34,518 bases of DNA, from assembly GCA_964428805.1 (NCBI GenBank), contig CAYRZF010000015.1:1-34518 (forward strand). Direction: 5' to 3'. Made by a program: the position numbers and the translations under genes. This DNA is from CAYRZF01 sp964428805 (GTDB lineage Bacteria; Methylomirabilota; Methylomirabilia; Rokubacteriales; CSP1-6). The notes beneath the pieces were generated by a model. That model saw only the letters and a list, made by a program, of their open reading frames with translations, was not told the origin of the DNA and ran no database searches. Positions within the stretch are counted from its first letter, which is position 1; each line of letters starts with the position of its first letter. Positions 22,185-31,744 of this stretch are shown here, in pieces.

Positions 22185-23506
22185 AGGAGGGCAACGCCGG
22201 CCCGCGCTCGCGACACATCGTGGCGCGGGAACAACAGCACTTGGCACCCGGGCTCCAATCCATCGCGCTCTACTCGGGGCTCGCCATGGCCCGGGGGACC
22301 GAATGCACGCTGATCGACGAAGATGGAAAGGAGTACATTGACTTCATCGCCGGGATCGGGGTCGGCAGCGTCGGGCACTGTCATCCGCACTACGTCGAGG
22401 CGCTGAAACAGCAAGCCGAGCGTCTCACGTTCGGCTCCTTCACGACGGAAACGCGGGCGCGCTTTCTCGAACTCCTCGGAACGTTGACGCCGGAGGGGCT
22501 CACGCGCATCCAGTTGTTTTCGGGTGGCGCCGAGGCGGTCGAGGCGGCGCTTCGACTGGCCAAGTCGGCGACGCGGAAGTTCGAGTTTATCGGGTTCTGG
22601 GGGGCGTTTCACGGGAAGACCGGCGGGGTGCTGGGGCTCCTCGGGAGCGAGGCCAAGCAGCACCTCGGCCCCTTCATGCCGGGCCTGTACCTGTCGCCGT
22701 ACGCCTCCTGTTATCGGTGTCCGCTCAGCCTGCGCTATCCCGAGTGCGGGATCGCCTGCGCGGAGTACCTGCGCGAGGTCATCCGGTATCAAACGCAGGG
22801 CGAAATTGCGGCGATCATCGTCGAGCCCATGCAAGGGACGTCGGGGAACGTCATCCCGCCCGAGGGGTTTCTCAGGGCGGTCCAGGCGATCGCGAAGGAA
22901 CACGACGCGCTGCTGATCGCCGACGAAATGTTGACCGGGTTTGGGCGGACGGGGACCATGTGGGGCTGTGACCACGACGGCGTGGTCCCCGACGTCATGA
23001 CGGTCGGCAAGGGCATAGGGGGCGGGTTCCCGATCAGCGGGGTCATCTCCACGGACGAGCTCACCCGGCACAAGCCGTTCGGCGAACCGAGCGGCAGCTC
23101 GTCCAGCTACGGAGGCAACCCGCTGGCCGCCGCCGCCGGCCTCGCCACGTTGGAGATCATCTTGAAAGAGAACCTCGTGCAGAATGCAGAGCGTGTCGGA
23201 GCCGTCATGCTGTCGAGGCTCGAAGCGCTCAAAGAGAAATATCGATTCGTCGGCGACGTGCGGGGCAAGGGTCTCATGCTCGGCATCGAACTGGTGAAAG
23301 ACCGTTCAACAAAAGAACCACTCCCCAAGGAGATGACCCAGGCGCTCTTTCAGGAATGCCTGAAGCGCGGCTTGGTGGCGATGTGTTACTCGCACATCAT
23401 CCGGATCAACCCGCCTCTGATCATCCGGGAAGACACGGCGCTCAAAGGCCTCGCCATCCTCGACGACGCGATGCAGGCGATGGCTCGGGAATGGGGACTC
23501 GACTAG
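22181..23506 (+). CDS. class-III PLP-dependent aminotransferase
   Basis: A 441-residue aminotransferase of the GabT/ornithine type. The PLP lysine is K277 (TVGKGIGGG), the cofactor-stabilising D248 is in LLIADEMLTGFGRTG, and the phosphate-binding loop is LFSGGAEAVEAALRLAK. A four-cysteine set (C177, C180, C189, C193) sits in a CYRCPL...YPECGIAC segment that looks like a possible metal site or subgroup signature. In hopanoid clusters the class-III enzyme HpnO makes aminobacteriohopanetriol; here its neighbours suggest amination of a cyclitol or sugar ketone instead. ATG 22181 overlaps the ATP-grasp stop (ATGA). Confidence 0.92.
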   Translation: MKEGNAGPRSRHIVAREQQHLAPGLQSIALYSGLAMARGTECTLIDEDGKEYIDFIAGIGVGSVGHCHPHYVEALKQQAERLTFGSFTTETRARFLELLGTLTPEGLTRIQLFSGGAEAVEAALRLAKSATRKFEFIGFWGAFHGKTGGVLGLLGSEAKQHLGPFMPGLYLSPYASCYRCPLSLRYPECGIACAEYLREVIRYQTQGEIAAIIVEPMQGTSGNVIPPEGFLRAVQAIAKEHDALLIADEMLTGFGRTGTMWGCDHDGVVPDVMTVGKGIGGGFPISGVISTDELTRHKPFGEPSGSSSSYGGNPLAAAAGLATLEIILKENLVQNAERVGAVMLSRLEALKEKYRFVGDVRGKGLMLGIELVKDRSTKEPLPKEMTQALFQECLKRGLVAMCYSHIIRINPPLIIREDTALKGLAILDDAMQAMAREWGLD

Positions 23507-24532
23507 ATGTTGCGCGGCGCAATCGTCGGTCTGGGAAATGTGGCGGTCCACGCTCACCTGCCGGCCTGGTCAGAGCGTAAGGACATCGAGATCGTGGCGG
23601 CCACCGACCTAAGCCCGGCGAGGCGAACCGCGCTTGAATCCGGCCTGCCCCGCGCCCGCTGGTACGACTCGGCCGACGACCTGCTGGTGCGCGAGGCGCC
23701 CGACTTCGTGGATATCTGCACCCCTCCCGGCACGCACGCGGAGTTGATTCGGACGGGACTCCGGCATCGCGCCCACGTCCTCTGCGAAAAGCCGCTGGTG
23801 GCTTCGTTCGAAGACCTGACCGTCGTGACGCAGCTCGCCTCGGCGTCCGAACGGGTTCTCTTCACCGTGCACAACTGGCGCCATGCGCCGATTCTCACGC
23901 ACGCCCACGAGTTGGTTCGGCGAGGCGAGATCGGTCGGCTTCGTCGGATTCGCTGGGAGACGACCCGAAGAGAGCCTGCCGGCAACAGCGATGGACAGCC
24001 CTGGACCTGGAGGGCCGACCCGGCCATGGCGGGCGGGGGGATCCTCGTGGACCACGGCTGGCACGCGTTTTACCTGCTCCAAGAGTGGGCCGGTCAGGCG
24101 CCGACTGGAATCAGTGCCCGCCTCGAAACCCGGCGGCACACGCAGTGGCCGGTCGAGGACACCGCCACCATCCGGCTCGAGTTCCCCGATGCGACGGCCG
24201 ACGTGTTTCTCACGTGGGCGTCCGATCAGAGACGAAACTGGATCGAACTGGAAGGCACGCGGGGAACAATCCGTGTAGAGGACGACGTGCTCGTGCTCAA
24301 TCCGTCCGCCGACCGGCAGGGCGAACAGCGGTGGCCGTACCGGCCCGCATTGTCCAATGGGTCCTATCATCCGGATTGGTTTCACGGCGTGGCATCTGAG
24401 TTTGTGGCGGAGGTGACGGGTTCGACACGAAGAGGCGCCAACCTGAGGGTGGCATCGGTCTGCGTCGCGCTTCAGACGCTGGCCCGTGAGTCGAATCGAC
24501 GCAACGGAGACATGCTTCGGGTCGGCTCCTGA
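23507..24532 (+). CDS. Gfo/Idh/MocA-family oxidoreductase
   Basis: A 341-residue NAD(P)-dependent dehydrogenase. The Rossmann loop GLGNVA is at 8-13, the conserved CEKP (93-96) supplies the catalytic lysine, and D182-x3-H186 (VDHGWH) matches the family's catalytic Asp/His. The family includes inositol 2-dehydrogenases and sugar dehydrogenases. A ketone made here could feed the aminotransferase directly upstream, the usual pairing in aminocyclitol and amino-sugar pathways. ATG 23507 follows the aminotransferase TAG with no spacing. It is the last gene of the uninterrupted cassette. Confidence 0.9.
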   Translation: MLRGAIVGLGNVAVHAHLPAWSERKDIEIVAATDLSPARRTALESGLPRARWYDSADDLLVREAPDFVDICTPPGTHAELIRTGLRHRAHVLCEKPLVASFEDLTVVTQLASASERVLFTVHNWRHAPILTHAHELVRRGEIGRLRRIRWETTRREPAGNSDGQPWTWRADPAMAGGGILVDHGWHAFYLLQEWAGQAPTGISARLETRRHTQWPVEDTATIRLEFPDATADVFLTWASDQRRNWIELEGTRGTIRVEDDVLVLNPSADRQGEQRWPYRPALSNGSYHPDWFHGVASEFVAEVTGSTRRGANLRVASVCVALQTLARESNRRNGDMLRVGS

Positions 24533-24547
24533 TCAGTCTGAACACCC

Positions 24548-26134
24548 GTGGCCTCGTTCGCCGGTCTCCTTTCCTTCCTTGACGTCCTGCTCCGCGGGAC
24601 CATCCTCTCGGGGCAAGCCCTGGCCCTGGGAGGCCCCACCTTCGCGCTCCTGATCCTCCGCCCGTTGGCCCGGCGCGAGCCGGACCCCCGGCCGCTCTTC
24701 GGCCCCACCCTCAGGCTCGCCGCTCTGGGCGCCGCGGGGGTGGCGGTAGCCCAGGTGCTCTCCCTGGCCCTACAGATCATGTCGCTGGCTGATGAAACGG
24801 GCTGGCCCGTGGCCGAGGCCCTGGCGACGCCGTTTTTCAGCGCGAGCCTGATCCGGCTCCTGGCATGCCTCGGGGTCATCGCGAGCTGCCGGGTCGTCGA
24901 GCGAAGCCCCGGGGCCAAGGCCGGCTGGGCGGCGCTGATCGGCTCCGGCCTTGTCCTGGTCGCCAGTTCGGCCTGGACGAGCCACGCGGCGGGGCGGCTT
25001 CAGAGCCGCGGCGTCCTCCTGGGGCTCGACGCGCTCCACCAGCTCGCCGGCACCGTCTGGGTCGGCGGGCTCGTCCACCTCTTCGCCGCGGCCCGCCGGG
25101 TGCAGCAACCCTGGCCCCGCGCCGTCCTCCGGCGGTTCTCCGCCCTGGCAGTGGCCGCCGTGGCAATGCTGGTCGTGGCCGGGCTCGGGCTCTCGCTCTA
25201 TTACGTGGACGGGATTCGGGCGCTCGTCGGGACCGCGTACGGCTGGATGCTGTTGGCCAAAGGCTCGCTCCTTGCCGGTCTCCTCGTGCTCGGCGGGATG
25301 AACTTCCTCAGCGTGCGCGGGCTTCCCGAGGTGGCTCAGGCCCCCCCATCGCGGCTCAGGCGGTTCGTGGAGGCAGAGGTCGGCCTCGGGATCACCGTGT
25401 TCTTCGCCGCCGCCTCACTCACCTCCCTCCCCCCGGCGGTGGACCTCGTCGCCGATCGGGCCACGCCGGCCGAGGTCCTCACCCGGTTCACGCCCCGGTG
25501 GCCGACGCTCAGCTCCCCCTCGCTCCATGAGCTGCCGATCTCGGACCCTCTCGCCCCTCGGACGGCCGAGGACATGGCCTGGTCGGAGTACAACCACCAC
25601 TGGGCCGGCCTCTTCGTGCTCGCCATGGGGCTCCTGGCCGTGCTGGAGCGCACCGGGCGGGCCCGCTGGGCTCGCCATTGGCCGTTACTCTTTCTCGGAC
25701 TGGCCGGATTTCTCTTCGTGAGGGACGATCCCGGGGCCTGGCCGCTGGGCCCGATGGGCTTCTGGGAGAGCATGGCGGTCAGTTCGGTGGTCCAACACCG
25801 CTTCTTCGTCTTGCTCACGGTGAGCTTCGGCGTCTTCGAGTGGATGGTGCGCACCGGCCGCCTTCGCTCTCCCCGCTGGGCCTTCGTGTTCCCGCTGCTC
25901 TCTGCGGTCGGCGGCGGGCTCCTGCTCACCCATTCCCACGCCCTGATCAACCTCAAGTCGGAGTTCCTCATCGAGGTGACCCACATCCCGCTCGGCCTGC
26001 TCGGGATCCTCGTGGGATGGACGCGGTGGCTCGAGCTGCGGCTCTCGCCCCCCCAGAACCGCGTGATGGGCTGGCTCTGGACGCTGGGGTTCGTGCTGAT
26101 CGGCGTCCTGCTCCTCTTCTACCGGGAAAGCTAA
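24548..26134 (+). CDS. CopD-domain multi-spanning membrane protein
   Basis: A 528-residue integral membrane protein with roughly a dozen hydrophobic spans. Residues about 155-260 (HQLAGTVWVGGLVHL, then RRFSALAVAAVAMLVVAGL and LLAKGSLLAGLLVLGGMNFL) are CopD-like. The C-terminal half is a second membrane block with THSHALINLKSEFLIEVTH, rich in His. CopD proteins are linked to copper uptake or handling, and the histidines could bind metal. The start is GTG 24548, 15 bp after the dehydrogenase, without a clear Shine-Dalgarno, so it may lie some codons further in. It precedes hpnN with a 107-bp spacer. Confidence 0.82.
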   Translation: MASFAGLLSFLDVLLRGTILSGQALALGGPTFALLILRPLARREPDPRPLFGPTLRLAALGAAGVAVAQVLSLALQIMSLADETGWPVAEALATPFFSASLIRLLACLGVIASCRVVERSPGAKAGWAALIGSGLVLVASSAWTSHAAGRLQSRGVLLGLDALHQLAGTVWVGGLVHLFAAARRVQQPWPRAVLRRFSALAVAAVAMLVVAGLGLSLYYVDGIRALVGTAYGWMLLAKGSLLAGLLVLGGMNFLSVRGLPEVAQAPPSRLRRFVEAEVGLGITVFFAAASLTSLPPAVDLVADRATPAEVLTRFTPRWPTLSSPSLHELPISDPLAPRTAEDMAWSEYNHHWAGLFVLAMGLLAVLERTGRARWARHWPLLFLGLAGFLFVRDDPGAWPLGPMGFWESMAVSSVVQHRFFVLLTVSFGVFEWMVRTGRLRSPRWAFVFPLLSAVGGGLLLTHSHALINLKSEFLIEVTHIPLGLLGILVGWTRWLELRLSPPQNRVMGWLWTLGFVLIGVLLLFYRES

Positions 26135-26241
26135 CTCCCGGGTGGCAGAACGCTGAATTTTTCCCTCCCTGTGCTAGGCTAAAAGAGCGTTTCCGAAGAG
26201 CGTCCGGACGTCAACCTGCTCGTCGGGTCGCCTCGCTTCCC

Positions 26242-28976
26242 ATGCTCGCCATCTCACGGACAGGGCGGTTTCTCCGCCAGCTGGTTCGGGTGTCCTGCCG
26301 GCGCCCGAGCCTGACGGCACTCCTCTCCCTCGCCCTCGCCGCCCTGGCGATCGCCTACACGCTGGACAGGCTGACCTTCAAGACGTCCACCCGCGACCTC
26401 CTGCCTCCCGGCGAGCGGTACGCCATCCTGTTCGGCGAGTACGGCCAGGACTTCGGTGAGCTCGAGGACATCACGGTCGTGGTCGAGGGACGCACCCTGG
26501 AGGAGTCCAAGGCCTACGCCAGCCGCTTCGTGCGCGAGATCCAGCGCGGTCCGGTGAAGTTCCGGCGGGTGGCCTACCGGATCGATCCGAAGCGCTTCCA
26601 GGGGCGAGCACTCCTGTACCTTTCGACGGACAAGCTGCGGGAGATCCGCGACAAGGTCTTCGACCACCAGGAGTTCATGGAGAATTTCGCCGGCAACCCC
26701 ACCCTCGACCAGCTCATCGCGGGCATCAATACGCAGATCGCCTCGGCCTTCGTCTCCAAGTTCTTCGACCTCGGCCTCCAGGAGGGCGGGCCGGTGGACC
26801 TGCGCTTCCTCAAGGAGCTGCTGGCGCAGATCTCGGAGCGGCTCGACCACCCGACCCCGTACCGCTCTCCCTGGGGGGCGCTCTTCACGCTGGACGGTCG
26901 CGAGGAAAGCGACGCCGGGTATTTCCTCTCGGACGACAAGAGTCTGCTGTTCATCCTCGTGGAGCCCGCAAGCACGAAGGGCAGCTTCACCGGCGACCAG
27001 GAGGCGATCACCGCGATCCGGCGCGTCATCGCCGGCCTCAGACGTGAGTTCCCCAGCGTTCAGGTGGGGGTCACCGGAGTGCCCGCGCTCTCCAACGACG
27101 AGATGACCACGGCGTTCCGGGACAGCGAGGTCGCCACGCTCCTGGCCTTTGCGCTCACCCTCGGCCTCCTGCTCCTGGCCTTCAAGCGCGCGGGAAAGCC
27201 GCTCCTGATGCTCGGCGTCCTGACGGTGAGCCTGGCCTGGTCTATGGGCGTCACCACGCTGGCCATCGGGCACCTCTCGCTGTTCTCGGTGATGTTCATC
27301 CCGATCGTCATCGGGATCGGGATCGACTACGGGATCTACTTCCTCTTCCGGTACGAGGAGGAGCTGTTTCTCGGGCGAAACCTGAAGGAAGCCCTGGAAC
27401 TCACCGCGGCCCGAACCGGCCCCGGGATTCTCCTGGGCGCGCTGACGGCCGCGGGGGCCTTCTACGTGCTGGCCCTGACCGATTTCCGCGGCATCAAAGA
27501 GCTCGGCTTCATCGCCGGGACGAGCATCCTGCTGGCCTGGCTGGCCATGATGACGTTCTTCCCCGCCCTGCTGGTGCTCGTGGATCGCCGCCACGCCAGC
27601 CGGCCCAAGGGCACCGTGCCCCGCGCCCTGGAGCTCGAGCAAATCCGGGTGCCGCTGCTGGAGCGGCTCACCCGGTATCCCAAGAGCATCCTCGTGGCGG
27701 CCGGCCTCCTCACCGCCTTCTCGCTCTGGGCGGTCACCACGATCGGCTTCGACTACAACCTTTTGAACCTCCAGGCGAAAGGCACCGAGTCGGTCATCTG
27801 GGAGAAGAAGGTCCTGGCCAAGTCCGGACGCTCGGGGTTTGCCGGGCTGGCCACGGCCGACTCTCTCGACGAGCTGAGGCGAAAGCACGACATGTTCGCG
27901 CGGCTGCCCTCGGTGTCCGAGGTGGACAGCGTGCTCCTCCTCATTCCCGACAACCAGGCGGAGAAGATCAAGATCATCCGGGACTTCGCGCCTCTCGTGG
28001 CTCCGGTGCGGGTCGGGATGGCCCAGCCCGTGGACCTTCAGAGCCTCACGTCTTCCCTTCAGACGCTGAAGCGGCGCTTCGACCTGGCAGCCGCCGAGGC
28101 GACCGACCCCAAGGCGCAAAAGGAGATCGAAGGCGTCCGGGGCCAGATCGGGATGCTCCTCGAAAAACTGAGCGCCACCGAGCCCGACCTGGCCGAGCCG
28201 GCGCTCACCTACCTCCAGACCCAGCTCTACTCGGATTTCGTGGACAAGTTCCACTCCCTCCAGCGAAACCTCCAGCCCCGGCCGGTCAGCCTCAAGGACG
28301 TGCCGGAGGAGCTCCGCCGGAAGTTCATCGGCCAGAGCGGCCGGTTCCTGATCCAGATCCATCCGCGGGTGGACATCTGGGACCGGGAGGGCGCGCGCCA
28401 GTTCGTCCGGGAGCTCCGGAGCGTGGATCCCGACGTGACCGGGTCGCCGATTATCACCTACGAGGCCATCCGGCTAATGGAGCGCGCGTACCTTCAGGGG
28501 ACGATCTACGCGTTCGTCCTGGTCGGCCTCCTTGCCTTTCTCATGCTGCACCGGCTACGGGAGACCGCGTTCGCTCTGATCCCGCTGGCCCTCGGCACGC
28601 TGTGGACCGTGGGCCTCATGTACCTCTTCAACCTGAAGTTCAACCTGGCCAACGTCTGGGGGATTCCGCTGATCGTCGGGACCGCGGCCGAGTTCGGACT
28701 GAACATGACGATGCGGTACATGGAGGGGCACCGCCACGGCGGCCCGTTCGTGGCGCGCAGCACCGTGATGGCCGTGATCGTCAACGGACTCACCACCATC
28801 GCGGGGTTCGGGAGCCTGATGATCGCCCACCACCGGGGCATCTTCGGCCTCGGCCTGCTCCTGACCATCGGGGCCACGGCCAGCCTGGTCTCCTCGCTGG
28901 TCGTCCTGCCGGTCCTGTTCCGTCACTTGGGACGCAAGGCCGAGGAGGAATCCCAGGTCATTCGCCTCCCCGCCGC
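26242..28976 (+). CDS. hpnN: hopanoid-associated RND transporter HpnN (3' end interrupted by N gap)
   Basis: An RND/MMPL-type exporter, 911 residues up to the gap. It has an N-terminal span (about 20-42), a large periplasmic domain, a first membrane block (about 290-450), a second periplasmic domain with coiled-coil-like helices (about 600-700), and a second membrane block (from about 755). SVMFIPIVIGIGIDYGIYFLFRYEEE is named here by its ends at about 351-376 and is the typical SSD segment. HpnN moves hopanoids to the outer membrane. If the duplicated 55 bp and the 100 N are removed, the frame ends RLPAA then TGA (29133-29135), giving 912 residues. I chose ATG 26242. The spacer upstream has a weak -10-like TAGGCT. 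Confidence 0.93.
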
Positions 28977-29076
28977 NNNNNNNNNNNNNNNNNNNNNNNN
29001 NNNNNNNNNNNNNNNNNNNNNNNNNNNNNNNNNNNNNNNNNNNNNNNNNNNNNNNNNNNNNNNNNNNNNNNNNNNN
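28977..29076. other. assembly gap (100 N)
   Basis: Exactly 100 N. The 55 bases before (28922-28976) and after (29077-29131) are identical, as expected for two contigs overlapping by one k-mer that were joined without merging. The true gap is probably zero. Confidence 0.95.
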
Positions 29077-29135
29077 GTCACTTGGGACGCAAGGCCGAGG
29101 AGGAATCCCAGGTCATTCGCCTCCCCGCCGCGTGA
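29077..29135 (+). other. hpnN: duplicated 3' end of hpnN after the gap
   Basis: Bases 29077-29131 repeat 28922-28976 exactly and then add the missing G and the TGA stop of hpnN. The stop overlaps the GTG of the next gene. The fragment is the genuine hpnN terminus, present twice because of the scaffold join. Confidence 0.88.
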
Positions 29136-29785
29136 GCCAGCGGCGTTCCTTCCCTCCCTGCCACACCGTTGCCGTCCTGCTGACGGTCGCCGTCATCCTG
29201 GCGCTTGGGGTGCTCCTGGCCTGGGACATCCGCCTGGCCGCTCGGTGGGCGGCCGAGGACAACGTCATCGAGTGGACCCAGGTGGGCCTGTTCGCCGGCG
29301 CGTTCGCGTTGGGCGCTCGGGGCTTGACCCGCCTGCCGGTCGCGGGGCGAGGCGCGGCGATGGACCTGCTCCTGACTTTTTTCTTCGGGGTGCTGCTGAT
29401 CGGGGAGCTTGACCTGGACTACCGGCTGTTCGGGGTCCACGTCGTCGGCACCAGGTTCTTCACGAAGCCCGCGGTGTGGCTCCCGTACAAGATCCTGGCC
29501 GCGCTCATCATCGGGGGCGTGTACCTGGCCGTCGGGGCCTTCGCCTTTCGCCACCGGAGAGACGTCTGGCAGGAGACGCGCCGTCTGACGACCGAGTCCT
29601 GGGGGCAGCTGTTTCTCGCCGGAGCGGCGATCTTCGGATTCGCTCAGCTCTTCGAGCGCCAGCTGAACCACTGGTTCCTCCTACCCCGGAACTTCTTCGA
29701 GGAATCATTGGAGCTGATCGCCGCGATCTACTTCCTCCTGGCGATGATCGAGCGCAGCCGGTCCACCCGGGAGCCGCCCGGCTGA
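29132..29785 (+). CDS. uncharacterised membrane protein coupled to hpnN
   Basis: A 217-residue protein with about five to six membrane spans. It has an ED-x-VIEWTQ segment after the first span (about residues 42-50), a GELDLDYRLFG loop, and a QLFERQLNHWF segment followed by FEESLELIAA before the last span. The acidic residues next to the membrane resemble small membrane proteins of unknown role; I do not recognise the family. The start is GTG 29132, overlapping the hpnN TGA (GTGA), so it is translationally coupled to the transporter and may assist it. No enzymatic motif is visible. Confidence 0.78.
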   Translation: MSQRRSFPPCHTVAVLLTVAVILALGVLLAWDIRLAARWAAEDNVIEWTQVGLFAGAFALGARGLTRLPVAGRGAAMDLLLTFFFGVLLIGELDLDYRLFGVHVVGTRFFTKPAVWLPYKILAALIIGGVYLAVGAFAFRHRRDVWQETRRLTTESWGQLFLAGAAIFGFAQLFERQLNHWFLLPRNFFEESLELIAAIYFLLAMIERSRSTREPPG

Positions 29786-29845
29786 ATATCATTCCTCGGC
29801 GCCCGTCTAAACGGCGGTCATCCCCCAACTGGAAAGGAGATCGAT

Positions 29846-30421
29846 ATGCAAACCCGGGCCTTTGTCTGGCTCTTCCTGGCATCCATGGCGCTGGCAGCAC
29901 CGGGGGCCGCTTCGGAATCGGCGAATCCGATGCCGGCGGCTCACGAGGAACTCGGCCGGACTCTCGACGAGCTGGTGGGCCAGCTCCACGACATGGGGAG
30001 CCGCTGGCGCGAACACTTCACCCACCCACCGTCGCGCGGCGAGCGCCCCCTCATCACGCTCATGCTCCACCACCGCGATGAGCTGGGACTCTCTCCGGAC
30101 CAGGTCCAGAGCCTCGAGCGGCTGAGAGTCGAGTTCCAGCGCGAGGCGATCCGGCGCGAGGCCGACCTCCGCATCGCCGAGATGGAGCTGACGACGCTCC
30201 TGGACGCCGACGCGGCCGACCTCCAGCAGGTGGAGGCGAAACTCCGGGCGATCGAACGGCTCCGCGCGGACCTGCGCCTGGCCCGGATCCGCACCATCGA
30301 GCAGGGCAAAGCGCAACTCTCGCCGGAGCAGCGCCAGAAGCTGCGAACCCTGCTGGCCGAGCCTCGCCCCCCGCGCCCCGGGACGGGGGCATCCGCCCGC
30401 CCCGGCGGCCAGCAACTTTAA
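29846..30421 (+). CDS. Spy/CpxP-like periplasmic protein
   Basis: A 191-residue secreted protein. Signal peptide at residues 1-22 (ending APGAAS). The mature part is almost entirely helical and charged, with the family's two LTxxQ-type elements visible as LSPDQVQSLERLR (about 82-94) and LSPEQRQKLRTLL (about 155-167). A Pro/Gly-rich tail follows. Spy/CpxP/heavy-metal-sensor proteins act as periplasmic chaperones or stress sensors, often tied to metal stress, which would agree with the CopD-domain protein nearby. ATG 29846 has AAGGAG 8 bases upstream. It is the first gene after hpnN's partner and separated from it by 60 bp. Confidence 0.85.
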   Translation: MQTRAFVWLFLASMALAAPGAASESANPMPAAHEELGRTLDELVGQLHDMGSRWREHFTHPPSRGERPLITLMLHHRDELGLSPDQVQSLERLRVEFQREAIRREADLRIAEMELTTLLDADAADLQQVEAKLRAIERLRADLRLARIRTIEQGKAQLSPEQRQKLRTLLAEPRPPRPGTGASARPGGQQL

Positions 30422-30478
30422 GCCCCGGAGCCGTTCTTTTCCACCGGCGCTTCTGACCTCAGCGGTATAGTAAGGGGC

Positions 30479-31744
30479 GTGCGGCAGGCCACGCTGAAGC
30501 TCTTCCGCGAGAACCCCGAGACGCGCCGGCTGGCCCTTCTCTTCGCGTGGGTGTACTTCGCCCAGGGCATGTGGGCGCTCCCCGACCTCTCGCTGACGTT
30601 CCTCCTCAAAGACACGTTGCGCCTCTCGCCCGCCGAGGTCGCCGCCTTCTTCACCGTCGCGACGATCCCCTGGTACATCAAGCCTCTGTACGGCCTGATC
30701 TCGGACTTTTTCCCGATCTGGGGGTACCGCCGGAAGAGCTACTTCATCCTGGCAACGCTCGGAGCCGTGGCCGCCGGCCTCTCGCTGGGCAACTTCGCCA
30801 TCCACACCTACTGGATGACGCTCGGGTTGTTCACGCTGATGGCCCTGGGCTTCGCCTTCGCCGACGTCCTCGCCGACGCCCTGATGGTGGAAAGGGGCCA
30901 ACCCCTGGGAATCACCGGTTCGCTCCAGGCCGTTCAGTGGGGCGCCATTTCCGTGGCCCTGGTGGTCGTCGGAGTGGCCGGAGGGTATCTCGCGGAGCAT
31001 ACACCGCTGAACATCGCGTTCAGGCTGACCGCCATCTTCCCGGCGGTCACCTTCCTGCTGGTCTTCTGGGCGGTCCGAGAGACGCCCCGCGGCTCAGACC
31101 CGGAAGTGTTCCGGCGCACCTGGCGATCGGTCCGGCGAGGGATCAGCTCGAAACGGCTCTGGGTGATCGCCGGGTTCATCTTCTTCTACAACTTCAGCCC
31201 CTCCTTCGGCCCGGCTCTCGTCTATTACATGACCGATCACCTGAAGTTCTCCAAGTTCTTCATCGGGACGTTGGACTCCATCGGCGCCGCCTCGGGCATC
31301 GCGGGGGCGGCGCTTTATTTCTTCTACTCCAAGTCCTTCCCGCTCCGCACGATCATCATCTGGTCCATCGGCGCCGGCGTGATCGGCACCCTGGCCTACC
31401 TCGGGCTCGTGGGGCACGTTTCGGCCGTCCTGATCTATCTCATCTTCGGGAGCGTCAGCCTCATCGCCCAGCTGGCGTTTCTGGACCTCGCGGCCCGCGC
31501 CTGCCCCAAGGAAGCGGAAGGGACCTTCTTCGCCCTCCTGATGTCTATTTTCAATCTCGGGATGAAAGGATCCGCGATTGCGGGCGGGTGGCTCTACACG
31601 ACCGCGGGGTACAACGGGCTCGTTTGGATCAGCGCGGCCTTCACCGCCGCCGCCTGGCTCCTGGTCCCGTTGGTGAAGATGGACGAACTGGAGCCTCGCC
31701 CCGAGCAGGACGCCCTGGTCAGTCCCGCTCCGGCCGGGTCGTAA
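30479..31744 (+). CDS. BT1-family (folate/pteridine-type) MFS transporter
   Basis: A 421-residue transporter with 12 predicted spans. WVYFAQGMWALPDLSL, IPWYIKPLYGLISDFFPIWGYRRKSYF (ends at about 62-88) and FADVLADALMVERG are typical of the BT1/folate-biopterin transporter branch of the MFS. The D-x-x-P-I-x-G-x-R-R-K-S loop between spans 2 and 3 is the family signature. The natural substrate in bacteria is not established. The start is GTG 30479; TATAGT at 30466-30471 lies so close that the transcript could be almost leaderless. The 3' end overlaps the convergent TfoX-like gene by 26 bp. Confidence 0.87.
   Translation: MRQATLKLFRENPETRRLALLFAWVYFAQGMWALPDLSLTFLLKDTLRLSPAEVAAFFTVATIPWYIKPLYGLISDFFPIWGYRRKSYFILATLGAVAAGLSLGNFAIHTYWMTLGLFTLMALGFAFADVLADALMVERGQPLGITGSLQAVQWGAISVALVVVGVAGGYLAEHTPLNIAFRLTAIFPAVTFLLVFWAVRETPRGSDPEVFRRTWRSVRRGISSKRLWVIAGFIFFYNFSPSFGPALVYYMTDHLKFSKFFIGTLDSIGAASGIAGAALYFFYSKSFPLRTIIIWSIGAGVIGTLAYLGLVGHVSAVLIYLIFGSVSLIAQLAFLDLAARACPKEAEGTFFALLMSIFNLGMKGSAIAGGWLYTTAGYNGLVWISAAFTAAAWLLVPLVKMDELEPRPEQDALVSPAPAGS

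Noticed and set aside
26254..28362. A 702-codon open frame on the minus strand opposite hpnN
   Set aside because: It is antisense to a clear RND transporter, is rich in Arg, Gly, Glu and His as expected for a complementary frame in G+C-rich DNA, and shows no domain.
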